64,000 nucleotides of DNA from Erigeron canadensis (taxonomy: Eukaryota > Streptophyta > Magnoliopsida > Asterales > Asteraceae): NCBI RefSeq assembly GCF_010389155.1, contig NC_057761.1, positions 12,030,501 to 12,094,500 on the forward strand, given 5' to 3'. The notes under the pieces are model-generated. The model was not told where the DNA came from. It did no database searches and saw only the letters and a list, made by a program, of their open reading frames with translations. Positions 33,454 to 45,525 of the stretch are shown in pieces. Numbering within the stretch: the stretch's first letter is position 1; every line of letters begins with the position of its first letter. A program made the position numbers and the translations under genes.

Positions 33454-35969
33454 TTTTAATAAATATATAGATTTATAATTCCAAAAATGTGAATTGATCA
33501 CGTGAGATACCCAGATATCGTCACATCATATTTTTCCTACGTGATATTTATATATTAAACGTATCTTAAAAGTAGACAAATCATCATCCAGTCAATAGCT
33601 ACATGGACATTTGTTCTTATCAATTTTTAATAGAAAATTAAAAGACAATGATAAGATTAGAGCTCAATACTTTTAACTTATAAGCTTAATGTTTTAGTTT
33701 TTGCAAAATTTAATTGATATCTTCAACTTGGTCATATAATAAAAGAAGAGGAATGCTAGAAGTAAAAACAGATGACTACAAACACATGTGGCATATGGTA
33801 TGAACCAATTAATAAAGAGAGAAAAAAGAAGAAAAAGAAAAAATGACTTGCTTTGATTTGTTGAATATTTGTTTTTTGTTTGTAAATTATTTGTCAACCT
33901 AGCATTTCTTATAAAAGATTCACTATTCATGTATATCTATCTCTATCCATATATTGTATAATTTTAAATTATATATTATTAATCTTTTAATTTTTATTTA
34001 ATAAAATTGAACTGTAGAATTTTGATAATATGACAAATTTTTATTTTTTTCATGTTAATTCATCCTCCAACTCATACAAAAATATTGATAAATATATTAT
34101 AATTATTCCCTTTTCTCTTTTTTAATTCAAGTTCACAATTTATTTCAATCAATTATTAGAAGTATGCATCTATTGGTTATCTTGATTCATAGGCGTCAGA
34201 ATAAAAAGAACGCAAACAAAGCAATAAAAAGGAAAACATTTTTCTCTTTAATTTTATAAATAACCTGGTCGGCGAGAAGAATAGAAACTTGTTTTTCTAC
34301 ATGTAAAAAAAAAATAAGTTCGTTATTACCAAGAAACACAACTTACCGTAAAAGAGTGAGATATTTTCTAAACTCATTTATAAATGTGGGGTATTTAATG
34401 TATCACCGTTTGACTTGAAAATTGTAAACCACACTTATTTTAGTTGTATTTACTACTCTCTTCATCCCCATAGAAGTGTCACATTTTGGATATTCAAAGT
34501 CTTTGCTTGTTAACTTTGACCTTAAATAAATCTTTTTGTGTTACTCGTATATAATACTTTATGGAAATTATACCTAATGAAAATATATTTAAAACTCAAT
34601 CAATTCATATTACTTTCATCAAGGACCACCCATGTTCGAATACTCGTAAAAACATATTCAACCAATAAAGGTTTTTGGGGTCTCACTAGCGTTGCAAGGT
34701 CCTAGCTTGAGAGGAAAAAGTCCCTCTAGAGGACTAAGGAGTTCATGGACATTTATTCTTTTATGTTGAATTCATTTGATTCGCAACTTTTTTTTGTAAT
34801 TGTGTTTCATACCTTTCGATTTGTTGCCATTATTTCTTGAATCTATATGAACGTCTATTTTATGATACATAATAGTTCACTTCAACTTCTACAATTATTT
34901 CTATGAAAAATTTATGAGTAATCAAGAAGAAATAATATATAAACGTGCAACGCACGAGACTAACATAGTATGTAATAATTTCTTCCATCATAGAGCTATT
35001 AGGATACGGAGAATGTTGGAAGGAAATCAAGAGGTTGCTCTCCTTGAATTATGTTATTAAGATATTTACTTCCCAAGTGATTATATTCATGTGTGTAATT
35101 TGTCTAAGACATGCTATGTTAACTTTCATTGTTATGATGGTCTTTTTAATTGCATCAATACACATAGTCAACATTGTTTTTTTTATAAAAAAAAAAACAG
35201 GTTGGTTAAAATAGTCATTACCATAATTAAAAATACCAATTAACTGTTTTAATATTTAAATATCATTAAAGTTATTGAATTGGATATATATAGTATTTTA
35301 GAATTTAAATAGGGGAAATACGATATTATTATTTAAGTTGGGTATATATGATATTTATATGTTTTAGGGAGGGGAAATATGAAATTCACTCTATTTATAT
35401 TTATATATACTATAAATCCTTACTAGAATCGTATCCACGCGCGCAGTTTGTAGTCGTATATCATTTAATTTAATTATTCTTAGGATAGTGGATTGGTGGA
35501 ATGACAACCACCACCCGCATTTGATATTTTATTTGTGTTACAATATCAACTTTTTTTATTTTTTAAGTATTTTCCGTATCGATTAGAACTTACAATTTGA
35601 TGTTTATACATATTATAACATTCACAACTCTATATGTTTATAAGCAAAAAAAAATATGCATACAACTTGTTTTATTAAATGTCTAAGCTAAAAAAAAAAA
35701 TAATGACGGGGATGGAAATCGCAAAAATAAAAAACCACATGGATGATTTTAAAAAAGCGGGAAAGAAGTGTAGTGAAATGACAAAAATTCCCCTCATGTG
35801 ACTCGCACGTGGGGGACTTAAGAGAAGTAGAGGCGAAGTTTAAACCGTAGAGAGAAGTTTGGCGAAAGAGTTAACGTATAGATGAAAATCACAAAACAGA
35901 CAAACTATAGGGACACAATTTTGTACTTAATCCTAAAGAGTATACAGATATAGATATTGATAAAAAGAG
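33454..35969. other. AT-rich intergenic DNA, no gene seen
   Basis: About 2.5 kb with no coding frame that looks real. A GTTCGAATAC box near 34637 lacks a tRNA context. A GTGCAACGCACGAG segment near 34944 resembles repeat-element end motifs, and a region near 34455-34560 resembles a decayed MITE end. None can be assigned with confidence. Confidence 0.6.
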
Positions 35970-36577
35970 ATCCAAGATGTCATCGACATACTTAGACTGG
36001 TGAATAAAGAATCCATCTTTCCTTTGATCTCCGGTGAATAAAGCATTTGTAGATGTCATCGACATACTTGTAGTCCGAGGAAAAATTGTAATTCCCCCAT
36101 AGCACTCATTTCAAAAACATTTTTCATGCTCATTTCAAACTCTTTGCACATCTTTATATTAGATGAACCAAAAATGATATCATCCACGTAAACTTGTACA
36201 ATTAGATAATCTCGCTTCTTCCACTTGATAAACAATGTGCTGTCTATCGATCCTCTTGTAAATCCATTTGTCAACAAATGCGTCGACAATTTTTCATACC
36301 ACACTCTGGGTGCTTGATGCAATCCATAAAGAGCCTTATCCAGTCAATATGCTCTTCTTGGATAGTTCGGATCTTCAAACCCCGGTGGTTGGTGAACATA
36401 CACTTCTTCTTTAACTTCACAGTACAAGAAGGCACTCTTAACGTCTAACTGATACACCTTTATACCTTTGAAACTTGCAAAAGCTAAAAATAACCTTATA
36501 GCTTCAATCCTAGCAACTGGTGCAAAAGTTTCGTTATAGTCATATCCTTCTCGTTGTGCAAACCCCTGAACAACCAA
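35970..36577 (-). pseudogene. pol: Copia-C reverse transcriptase, truncated
   Basis: Contains [44 protein letters not shown] and the catalytic YVDDIIFGSS. A stop/frame break near 36340 separates two frames and another shift occurs near 36055 after FFLGLQV. The continuation reads DGFFIHQSKYVDDIL in a new frame down to about 35970, where the match ends. The catalytic block is intact, unlike Copia-A. Confidence 0.88.
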
Positions 36578-36613
36578 ACGTGCTTTATTTCTGGTAACAA
36601 TCCCTTTGTCATC

Positions 36614-38641
36614 TCATTTGCATTTATATACCCATCGAGTTCCAATCGGTTCTTTACCTCTAGGCACATCTACTAACTCCCAAACTCCAACTTTTTCAAA
36701 TTGAGCTAATTCTTCTTGCATAACTTCAACCCAACATGGATCTTGAAGTGCTGCCTTAACATTCTTAGGTTCTATTTGTGAAATGAAAGCAGAATATAAA
36801 CACTCAGTTATCAATCCAGTGTCTTTCATGTCACAGACCAAACTAGTTAAATCCTTATTCAACTGATTTCTAGTTCGAACAGGTTTTGTAGCATTTCCAA
36901 GAATATTTTCAACAGGGTGATCCTTAGTAATTCGATATTGAGGAACCGAATCAACATTCAAACTATCTCCTTAATTTGTTCTAATATGAAACTCAGGAGA
37001 ATTGAATTCATCTTCCAATTCTTCAGAAATAGGATCATCATCAGGCAGTGTAACCTTCGATGGAGTAGGTGGTGTAGTATTTGCGGGTTCATTATTGTCT
37101 GAATCTGGTGTCTTATCCTTGTCTTTAGCACTTTCATCAACATCAGTAGAAGACTGAACGTTGATTGGAGTAGTATCGACATTTCGAGTAGGCAGAGATA
37201 TAGGAGTATTATCCATGTGATCTCTTAAAATAATCACATCATCAACTGTCTCAGGATCTGAATAAGAATCAGGACTATGTAGTGAACTAAATACACTATC
37301 ATAATCGAAGTTTTTGCCACTTCCAGAATGTATAGCGGGCTTATGACTGACAATCTTGATATTTGTTCCCAAATCAACTTTGTCGGTCTGTTTGTTGTAA
37401 ACCCGTCGAATTGATGTTCCCGGTTTATAACCCATGAGAAATCCCTCTTCAACCTTTAAATCAAACTTTGACTGAGGTAGATACTTCAAGAAAGTACACA
37501 GTACACCAAATGGTTCAACATTCTGTAAATTCGGTTTCTTTTTATGTAGAAGCTCATAACATGTCTTATTATGACGCTTAACTACAGTAACCCTATTTAA
37601 AATATGACAAGCTGTATTCACTGCTTCCGCCCAAAACATAGTAGGAAGCCCTGAATCTGCAAGCATAGTTCTGGTTGTCTCGATTAGAGTCATATTCTTC
37701 CTTTCAGCAACTCCATTCTGTTGTGGTTCATACAGAGAACTGTATTGATGTTGGATTCCCTTTGACAAACAAAAGACATCCATCACATTATTCTTGAATT
37801 CAGTTCCGTTGTCACTCCTGATTCTCTTAACACGAACTCCATAAATATTTTCAGTTTCAACAAAGAGATTTATCAAAATCTGCGGAGTTTCGTCTTTCGA
37901 CTTAAGAAAGAATACCCATGAGAATCTCGAGTAATCATCAGTAACCACCAAACAGTAATACATCCCACCGACACTTCTTACATTTACTGGACCAAATAAA
38001 TCCATGTGAAGTAACTCGAAAGGATTGGCAATAGTATTTTCTTGTTTCGGTTTATGTGTAGACTTTTGCTGTTTACCTTTCAGACAAGGTACACATTTGT
38101 CTTCCATTCCAAACCGCTTCATGGGAACGCCTTCAACCAAACCATGTTTGACAATGTCATTCATCTTTCGGAAATTGATATGTCCCATTTTTCTATGCCA
38201 TAGTAACGATTCAGATTCGTTTGCTTTTGATAACAAGCAAACAGACTCCTCAGGATTATCAACACCTAACACAAGGCCATAGATGTCTCTCTTCCTAGGA
38301 GCTTTCAGCAGGATCCAGTCTTCAGGAATAACATATCCCGGTTTCAATATAAGTGCTTCTTTCTCATTAAAATGGACAGTATTACCCTTGTCACAAATCT
38401 GAGAAACACTTAATAAATTATGTGATAACTGTTCCACATAATTGACTTTCTCCAGCGTAATCTTCCCATTGACAACATCACCTTGGCCCGAGATGTTGCC
38501 GCCCTTGGGACCAGCGAAACTAACATACGAACCATTTACATCTTCATAGTTGGACAAAACGTTCTTGTCCCCTGTCATGTGCCGAGAGCATCCACTTTCA
38601 ACATACAAAAGTCTAATAGGCTTCCTTGGTTCTCCCTGCAC
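36614..38641 (-). pseudogene. pol: Copia-C protease and integrase
   Basis: The frame 36971-38641 (556 residues) starts near a protease motif in which the catalytic Asp is Glu (VESGCSRHMTG). The HHCC block (WHRKMGHINF...CVPC), integrase core (HMDLFGPVNVRSVGG, RSDNGTEFKNN, NGVAERKNMTL) and C-terminal region follow. A stop near 36968 is followed by 36614-36961, which carries the CWVEVMQEELAQF linker to RT. Integrase catalytic residues are present. Confidence 0.9.
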
Positions 38642-38654
38642 ATTAGACGATCAA

Positions 38655-40100
38655 ATGGTTAGTTTCTGAAGGAAACCCAAACCTTTTGAGGTTTAGGTTT
38701 GCCGAATTCATCTCTAATGATTAATTCGGTCCAATATCCATCGCTCTTTAATGGAGCCTTGGATGAAGATGGTGTCTTAGACTGTTTCTTAGGTGAGGTG
38801 AAACGAGTCTTAGGAGGAGAATTCCTTGGTGAGAAAGTACCAAATCTAGGTTGACTCCCTAATCGATTGTAGAATTTAGACGAACTATTAATTCTAACAG
38901 GAGGGGAACGATTTCGTTGAGTCATCTTCCTAGGTGAATTACTCCTTTGAGGTGTACAAGAACGACTCGGACTTACACTACTAAAAGTAGTATTCTGTGA
39001 AGGTCCCTGTCGTTTTGGAGTGTTAGACCTATTATTATGAGCAACAATATCTGAGTCACTAGATCCACCAGAAGACATACCCTTATCAGGACATCTCCAT
39101 TTCCTATTTGGACAGCAACTATAAACATGTCCTACTTCATAACAATAGAAACACGATTTCTTAGCTCTTGCTTTCTTAGCTTTAACATCAAACTAAGCTG
39201 AAGTCATACCCAAACATTCCTTAAGTTCAATTGTGGCTGACTCCTCTTTTGACAAGCCAGATGACTCATTTTTACCCAAAAAATGTACTTTCTTTTGAGA
39301 ATTTTTATGAGTCTTATATGGAGTTAAGGGAACTTCACTAGACGTAGATTCATCCTTATTCCATACTTTGTCAATCTTGTCATGATCGATCTTTTTAAAA
39401 TCAACTTCATCTGATGTAAAAACAGTATCACATCCTTTCATTGTGAAACATTTAATGTTCTTATCAACAGGACAAGTTGACTTCACTTGATTAGATCCTT
39501 TAGAAGTACTAACATCATAAATTCCATTCTTAGGATCCACTGGTTTAACAAATGAGCTTTCAAGCTTATGTTTCTTGTTAAGCTCCTTAATTTTATCAAT
39601 TGATTTTTTAGAGCTCTTAGGGGTCTTTTGATCAACATTTTGTTTTTTTGAAACGATTGGATCTATTACACCATTGTCAATCTTTTCAGTGAGCTGCGTT
39701 AGAGATTCTGTATAATTATCATTGAACGGACCTCTAACTTCATTATAACTAATACCCAAACCACTTTTATCTTTTGAATCCCGTGGTACAGGTTTTTGCA
39801 TCTGCATTGATCGTATTAACTCAGATCCCCTAATTTGATCTAGTCTTGTATTAAGCTTAACTATCTCCAATTTTGCGTCAACTAATTCTTTCTCCTTTTT
39901 AGAAAAATCTTCAGTTAGTTGAGCATATTGATCATTTCCCAGTTTTTCCATCAGAACTGACTCCTTTAGTTTTTCTTTTAATGTAAGAATATCCTTATCA
40001 GATGCACGAATCTTATCTTGATAAAGACTTTCTTGTTTTACCAAACTAGAATTTTTGGCAAACAAAGAGTCATTTTCCTTTTGTAATGGCATATTTACTC
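38655..40100 (-). pseudogene. Copia-C gag-pol spacer with second zinc knuckle and coiled coil
   Basis: The frame 39193-40092 (299 residues) is Lys/Glu/Leu-rich and coiled-coil-like in its first third. A CX2CX4HX4C knuckle (CFYCYEVGHVYSCC) is coded at 39112-39153, followed by a Ser/Pro/Arg-rich linker (38659-39078) with YWTELIIRDEFGKP near its end. It corresponds part by part to 2110-3620 of Copia-A. A frame break lies between the two frames near 39100-39190. Confidence 0.75.
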
Positions 40101-40109
40101 AGCCTTTTG

Positions 40110-40385
40110 TAATGCTCATGAAGCATTTATTGGCATAGAATGTGTATTATCATAAGCAACATATCCGGCAATACCATAAGGAAAATGTGTATTATCATAA
40201 GGAAAATGAGTTTTCCCACTGCAGAACTCATAAGCAACATATCCGGCAATTCAAATGTGTATTATCATAAGGAAAATGAGTTTTCCCTCTGCAGAACTCA
40301 TACTCATTGGCATAGAATGGAAAGATTGTGCATTGCTCTTAACATTTGAATTTGTATTATCATAAGCAACATATCCGGCAATACC
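40110..40385 (-). repeat. Micro-duplication patchwork inside Copia-C gag
   Basis: CATAAGCAACATATCCGGCA occurs at about 40151, 40229 (shorter) and 40361. A segment of about 48 bp, from ATGTGTATTATCATAAGG to GCAGAACTCATA, occurs at about 40185 and 40254. The copies are interleaved and disrupt the gag frame. Confidence 0.85.
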
Positions 40386-41214
40386 ATCAGCATCTACTAT
40401 TGGTGTAGCTTCTGCACCACTTAGAAATGCATTGTTTGCTGAGCTGGAACTTGCTAAATGAACAGACTTAGCATGATATAAGGATGGATCTTGTGTAAAA
40501 TCCAAGTGAGTATCCTTAATCCTTCTCTTCATATCTCTGTTCTTTAGCTTAGAGACTACCTTCTCAAAATCCCATGTACTGTATTCCTGATCATCTTGAA
40601 GTTAATGAACATAATCAGTCCACGTTTTAGGCAGTTAATCCAGAAACTTATCAACTAACTCTGTTTGAGGATAAACAACTTCAAAGTATGACAATTCAGT
40701 GGTTAGATGACTGAATCGAATAATAATCTCATCAAGAGATTCCCCTTTCAGTCCATTAAAGGCTTCATATTGACGCTTGAGAAACTTGATACGATTTTTC
40801 TTCAAAGTTACATCACCCTCACAATATCTTTCGAGAGCATCCCATAAATCCTTTGAAGTTGTGTACTTTTTAAACAGATGTACACTATCTTGAGGCAATG
40901 CCATAGTTAGAGTTGACAAAGCCTTTCCTTCAACAGCGTATCTTTTACGTTCTTCAATAGGCATATTAGCATAAGTGTACCTACTGATTACTCCATTATC
41001 TCATATGAAGGCCAATCAAAACCTTGAGTTAATACTACCCACATTTCCATGTCAGTGAGACGAATGTAGTCTTCAAAACGTCTCTTCCACATCCAATAAT
41101 TCTCCATACGGAAAAGCTTTGGAGGTGTATTAGCCCGACCAACCTCATGATCATGCATGATCATCTGGCTGATAAGGCATTAGGTGAGTTTGCCACACCT
41201 GGTAAAGTAGTCAT
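40251..41214 (-). pseudogene. gag: Copia-C gag
   Basis: The start is the ATG at 41212-41214 (MTTLPGVANSPN). The frame is soon broken; 40635-40964 then codes the gag core (LTMALPQDSVHLF, DLWDALERYCEGD, FSHLTTELSYFE) and ends FLD, and 40251-40532 codes more of it. Several stops and shifts and the micro-duplications interrupt it. It aligns by eye with Copia-A gag. Confidence 0.8.
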
Positions 41215-41224
41215 TTTGAATCTT

Positions 41225-41560
41225 TTGTTAACAAATTAAACGAAATAACACTAAGTTCGTGTGAGACGAAATACACGTGGCACGAAGCACGAAGTATACG
41301 TGGCACGAAGTAAAACACGAAGTACACTTCACACGAAGTAAGATACGAACCACACTACACACGAAGTGAAACACGAAGTACACACGTCACGACCTAAGTC
41401 ACGAAGGGTAGTTCGTGTTGATGTGGCACGAAGTAAACGTGAAGTTACTGGATGACGTAAGCACGAACACGAAGTATACCTCGTGCTGACATAAGCACGA
41501 AGTAACATACGAAGGAGAGCACGAAGAGACGAATTAACACAAATTTCGAATGAGATTCCA
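41225..41560 (-). repeat. Copia-C leader repeats built on CACGAAG
   Basis: Many copies of an ACACGAAGTA-type motif at irregular spacing between gag start and primer site. They correspond in position to the AACGAAG repeats of Copia-A and share the ACGAAG core, but the units are less regular. Confidence 0.75.
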
Positions 41561-41608
41561 ATCAATAGATAATCAAACGATCTTAAACCTTCTGGTAATC
41601 AACCTTAG

Positions 41609-41621
41609 GGCTCTGATACCA
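41609..41621 (-). other. Primer-binding site, tRNA-Met type (Copia-C)
   Basis: Minus-strand TGGTATCAGAGCC, two bases from the LTR end at 41624. Confidence 0.92.
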
Positions 41622-41623
41622 CT

Positions 41624-42307
41624 TGTAAGGTGCCCTATTGTTGCGTAGATCGTAATAAGACGTGATTCGTTATGTCAAGAGTGCGGAATCCTCTTGAGAT
41701 AACTAGATTGCTATTGCCTTTCGTTGATTAATGAGCAATTAACCAACCCAAGGAGATGCACAAGGCTTGTGGTTCGTGTAAGAGGCTACACGAATGAACA
41801 ATTAACCTCAGCTCGTAAATTCGTAAATTATTAACCAAGATTCTAAAAATGATTCACCTAATTCTGTAGATTAGGTCTTGTATTTATACTAGTTACGTAT
41901 TGGATCGTGTGGGCTTAGGCCTTAATTACGTATTAGGCCTGAAACAATAACTAATCGTTCTACCTCGTGCTGACGTCAGCACGAGGTTTATCCTACATGC
42001 TGATGACGTCAGCACGAGGGACGACCTTTAGTTCTTTGTTTGACTTTGTTTGACTTGTACATAACATTCAATCACCGTTTAAGTGTTCTACGACACTTAT
42101 AAACCGTGATTCTATGTTCTTGTACCTACAAAACAATATATAACACACAAACACAATACAAAACATAAACAGATATAATATTGAAGTTCAAACGTAATCA
42201 TTAAATATCAACATAAGTTCTTATTTAAATGATTACACACAAGTTCCTAAAACCATAAACGATAATCAAATCTATGTTGTGATTGTCACACCGAATCTGC
42301 ATCTACA
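41624..42307 (-). repeat. Copia-C 5' LTR, 684 bp
   Basis: Plus-strand ends are TGTAAGG and ATCTACA, giving TGTA...TACA termini. The outer end aligns with the Copia-A LTR outer end. A perfect 26-bp palindrome lies at 41962-41987 and a partial second copy at about 42000-42020. Confidence 0.82.
41962..41987. promoter_or_regulatory. Perfect 26-bp palindrome with TGACGTCA centre
   Basis: Left arm ACCTCGTGCTGAC, right arm its exact complement. The centre TGACGTCA is a classical bZIP/TGA-factor site. A second copy with GACGTCAGCACGAGG lies about 35 bp away. Confidence 0.8.
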
Positions 42308-42544
42308 TTTAGACTAGTCAGAAAGCTATTCATAGGATCGGTGTAGAGATCTATACACTGTGTCCGCCCATGTAATTCATTATTATTTTCGTCTCTTTGA
42401 TTGTAATCCGTAATCATTGAGATGTTTTCTATACGGATTTATCATTGTATTGTAATCGAGATGACTGAAGAATCAAGGAATTTATTTTATATCTCTTGTT
42501 CTTTGTTCAATTCGTGCATATATGTTCATGTTTATTCAGAATCC

Positions 42545-44222
42545 TCAAAGACAATTACAATCAGATTTCGCACGTTTGTAGTTGTTTGGATCACAATTTG
42601 AACGGTCCTCGTGTTTCAACAGTACATCCTCAGCATCCTCCACAATTGGAAGCGGCGCAGCAATAACACCTGTATCATCCATCAATCTAGCATTCTGGCC
42701 CCCTGACCATTTCTTCACAATCTTCGCCCGTATCAGTTCTTTCTCGGTAGAACTCTCCTGAAAAACCTGGAGAGAAAGATCGGTCTGGCACTCATCAGTA
42801 TCAAATATACCCATCCTCCTGTAAATCTAGGTAATAAAGTGCCCTAAAACCAACTCCGAGTCGAAGTGGTTACACATCCTGTCCAGAACAATCATGGGGG
42901 CCAACGCAAACTTCCTAGGCGCCCCCTCAAAAAACAGCTTCATCAACTACAAATCAAGTTGGTACACCTTGTCCCAGTGAGTGGACCGCTGTACCAAGAA
43001 CGTCACAATCATTCGGTGGAGCATCCTCAACTTAACACTCCTAACTTTCGACATACTAACTGACCCCCAGTAGGCCAAGCTTCACCCCCAGAAATGCGAG
43101 TCCAATATTGAGGAATGGACTCACCGTCACCCAAATCCTATTTCACATATAAACCCTTCCTCAACAATGCTCTAAACTCCCTGTTATTCAGCTCCTCCAA
43201 AATATCTTTCACCTTATGCAATTCTTTCAATAACTTTAAAGTTGAATAAAATTCTAAACACAATTCTTTAAAGACCGGTTCCCGGTTATTGAACACATTT
43301 TGCCACAAATTACTAGTAAGTACCCGGTCACCCACTTGTGCCTCAACTCTAACCACCCGTTGATATCCCCCTGAATATCAAAAAACTGAGCACCTGTAGG
43401 ATGAAGGTACCTTGGCGGGCAAACAACATGCTTATGAAGAGAGAACAACTTATTAAGGTAGTTGTTCTTATGTGGTTGCCTGACTCCTTCAAACAATAGC
43501 CATGTGTGCTTCTCGATCAATTGCCCCGGCCAGAAAGTAAGAGTGGGCGCTTCAGGTGCTTGCCTAGCCGTCTTAGCGGGGACTTCAGCAGTTCCGCTAC
43601 CTTGCCCGACCTCCGTCTGTTTCCTTTTGTCAACTCCGGTAGCATCCTATAATCACAAACAATAAGATAATCACACATGTTAAATAAGGAATGCTAAACG
43701 GGAATCATGTAAATTAAACGAGCAAAATTGGGCAGGAAAGGCCACCCACTGCGGCGCAGTGGCATTAGCACCACCTCACTGCGGCGCAGTGAGGCATAAG
43801 GACAAACAGGGACGAGGTTCGCCACTGCGGCGCAGTGAGCAAGACCTACCACCACTGCGGAGCAGTGGCATAAATTTTTTGGGCATGTTCATCTTTGTTC
43901 ATCTCGAATTCAAACAACATACAAGAGTAATTCTTCATTTAATCAGCCTCAACAAGTAATAATCACTACAATATCAATCATTAATTCTCCCCCACACTTG
44001 TTCATCAAAAAGCCCTAATTTTTGTCAAAACCCTAGCTTTAATTTCAAATCAAATCCGGATAAACAAGTGTTTGATTGGGAAATTACATACCACATTAGC
44101 TTCAATACCCCATAACCAACGGAACCCATAACTTAATTCGGAAATTAAATCTCAAAAATTAAAAATCACAAATTAAAGAAAATAAAAAGGAAATGGTCAA
44201 GAAAACTTACTCCTCTTCCCAT
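42545..44222 (-). pseudogene. Gypsy-A post-pol ORF (Athila ORF-1-like), with intron
   Basis: The start at 44222 codes four residues (MGRG), followed by a GTAAGT donor. An intron (43647-44210) ends at ATTATAG, and exon 2 begins in phase. Exon 2 codes a low-complexity start, then IEKHTWLLFEGVRQPHKNNY, PVFKELCLEFYSTLKL, PQYWTRISGGEAW, MLHRMIVTFLVQRS and RRMGIFDTDE, ending at 42545. This resembles the ATHILA ORF-1 family by memory. Frameshifts near 43330 and 43075 and in-frame stops near 43138 and 42822 disrupt it. Hairpin repeats lie in the intron and upstream. Confidence 0.65.
43746..43868. repeat. GCGGCGC hairpin repeats in the intron of the Gypsy-A ORF
   Basis: Four copies of ACTGCG-G-CGCAGT or close variants at about 43746-43762, 43774-43794, 43822-43839 and 43852-43868. 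The second has 10-bp arms CCTCACTGCG / CGCAGTGAGG. The last has GGA at the apex. Confidence 0.9.
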
Positions 44223-44445
44223 GCTGATGATGAATAGATGATAATCTAAGAGAAAGAGAGAATAAAAGTGCAAGATTCAAGGTGGATTAAGATTAAAAAT
44301 CGGAGCCTTGGAGAATTATTTGAAAGCTTTTTCGGTTTGGAGAGTTCAGAGAAAGAAGAGCTATGACTTTTGTGGATAAAAGTAACTAGTCTCTTCCCTT
44401 TTTTTTTTTATTTAACCCCCGCTCCCCTAGTTGACCAGTCGATAT

Positions 44446-44647
44446 GCCCACTGCGGCGCAGTGGGCTTAGGCCTTCCCTCACTGCGGCGCAATGAGGCTT
44501 AGTGTACCCGGGTTCCGAAAGCTTTGGCTGCGCCGTAGTCCTCATGTCACACCCCCACTGCGGCGCAGTGGGGTGATGGTCAATTATGGACGAGGAAACC
44601 GACTGCGGCGCAGTCACCTAATCACACCCCACTGCGGCGCAGTGGGG
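44446..44647. repeat. GCGGCGC hairpin repeats upstream of the Gypsy-A ORF
   Basis: Copies at 44446-44466 (arms GCCCACTGCG / CGCAGTGGGC), 44477-44497 (one mismatch), about 44527-44541 (opposite orientation, decayed), 44553-44573 (arms CCCCACTGCG / CGCAGTGGGG), 44601-44615 (arms GACTGCG / CGCAGTC) and 44627-44647 (as 44553). Confidence 0.92.
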
Positions 44648-44868
44648 ACTCTCGAATTTAAAACCACCTTTTTTTTACTTAGAAAACTTTTTATACACTA
44701 ACTTACCTCATTCCGCTTCACACCAAAGTTGCACCTGCACTTTCTTGACAAAACAAAAATCAAATCTAACAAATAAAAGAAAATAAAATGCAATAGACTC
44801 AAACACGGGTTGCCTCCCGAGAAGCGCTTAATTTATTTACGAGTCGTTAGCTAGACTTGACCATCATT

Positions 44869-45474
44869 TCAAGTTTCTGCTTCAAAAATGGGGATCTCTT
44901 CAACCATCCCCTCCTCTTGATCTTCTTCCAAATACAACTTTAACCTATGACCATTAACAATGAAAGAACCGCCTCCATTTCTTTTAAATAGTTCAACATA
45001 ACCGGACGGATACACATGCTTTATCACAAAAGGTCCTATCCACCTAGAAGTCAACTTAGGTGGTTTAATTTTAAACTTTGACAAGAACAACAAAACTTTT
45101 GCCCCAACCTTAAACTCCTTTCTATGGATCCGTTTGTCATGGTAAACTTTAGTTTTCTCTTTATAAATCCTAGAATTCTCATATGCACCCAACCTAAGTT
45201 CATCGAGCTCATGAAGTTGAAACATTCTAAGTTCACCGGCTTCCATCATATCCAAGTTCAAGTTTCTCAATGCCCAATACGCCTTATGCTCTAATTCAAC
45301 CGGTAAATGACAAGTGTTACCGTAGAGCAACCGGTATGGCGTGGTGCCAATTGGCATTTTAAAGGCCGTCTTAAATGCCCATAAGGCGTCATCTAGCTTT
45401 TTAGACCAAACCTTGGGGTTATCCCCGACTGTTTTTTCCAAAATTCTTTTCAAAACCTTATTGGTGTTCTCCAC
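44869..45474 (-). pseudogene. pol: Gypsy-A integrase C-terminal part
   Basis: 201 residues carry the end of the integrase core (catalytic Glu in QVENTNK, just at the start), KMPIGTTPYRLLYG, and the RWIGPFVIKHVYPSG module of Ty3/gypsy integrases, ending near 44869. The frame joins 45526-46431 with one in-frame stop between them. Confidence 0.9.
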
Positions 45475-45525
45475 CTGACCACTGGTCTGTGGGAGATAAG
45501 AGGTAGAAAAGTAATGATAAATACC

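Larger units (their letters stand above)
35970..42307 (-). mobile_element. Copia-C: Ty1/copia element, 3' part missing
   Basis: On the minus strand: LTR (41624-42307), tRNA-Met primer site, repeat-rich leader, gag, coiled-coil/zinc-knuckle spacer, protease, integrase and RT. Reading stops making sense as RT below about 35970, and RNase H and the 3' LTR are absent, so the element is truncated. Protein and LTR similarity to Copia-A is clear (same order of parts, shared GAGTGCGGAATCCTC block in the LTR). Confidence 0.92.

Noticed and set aside
34637..34647. GTTCGAATAC, like a tRNA B box
   Set aside because: No A box at suitable distance and no cloverleaf can be drawn.
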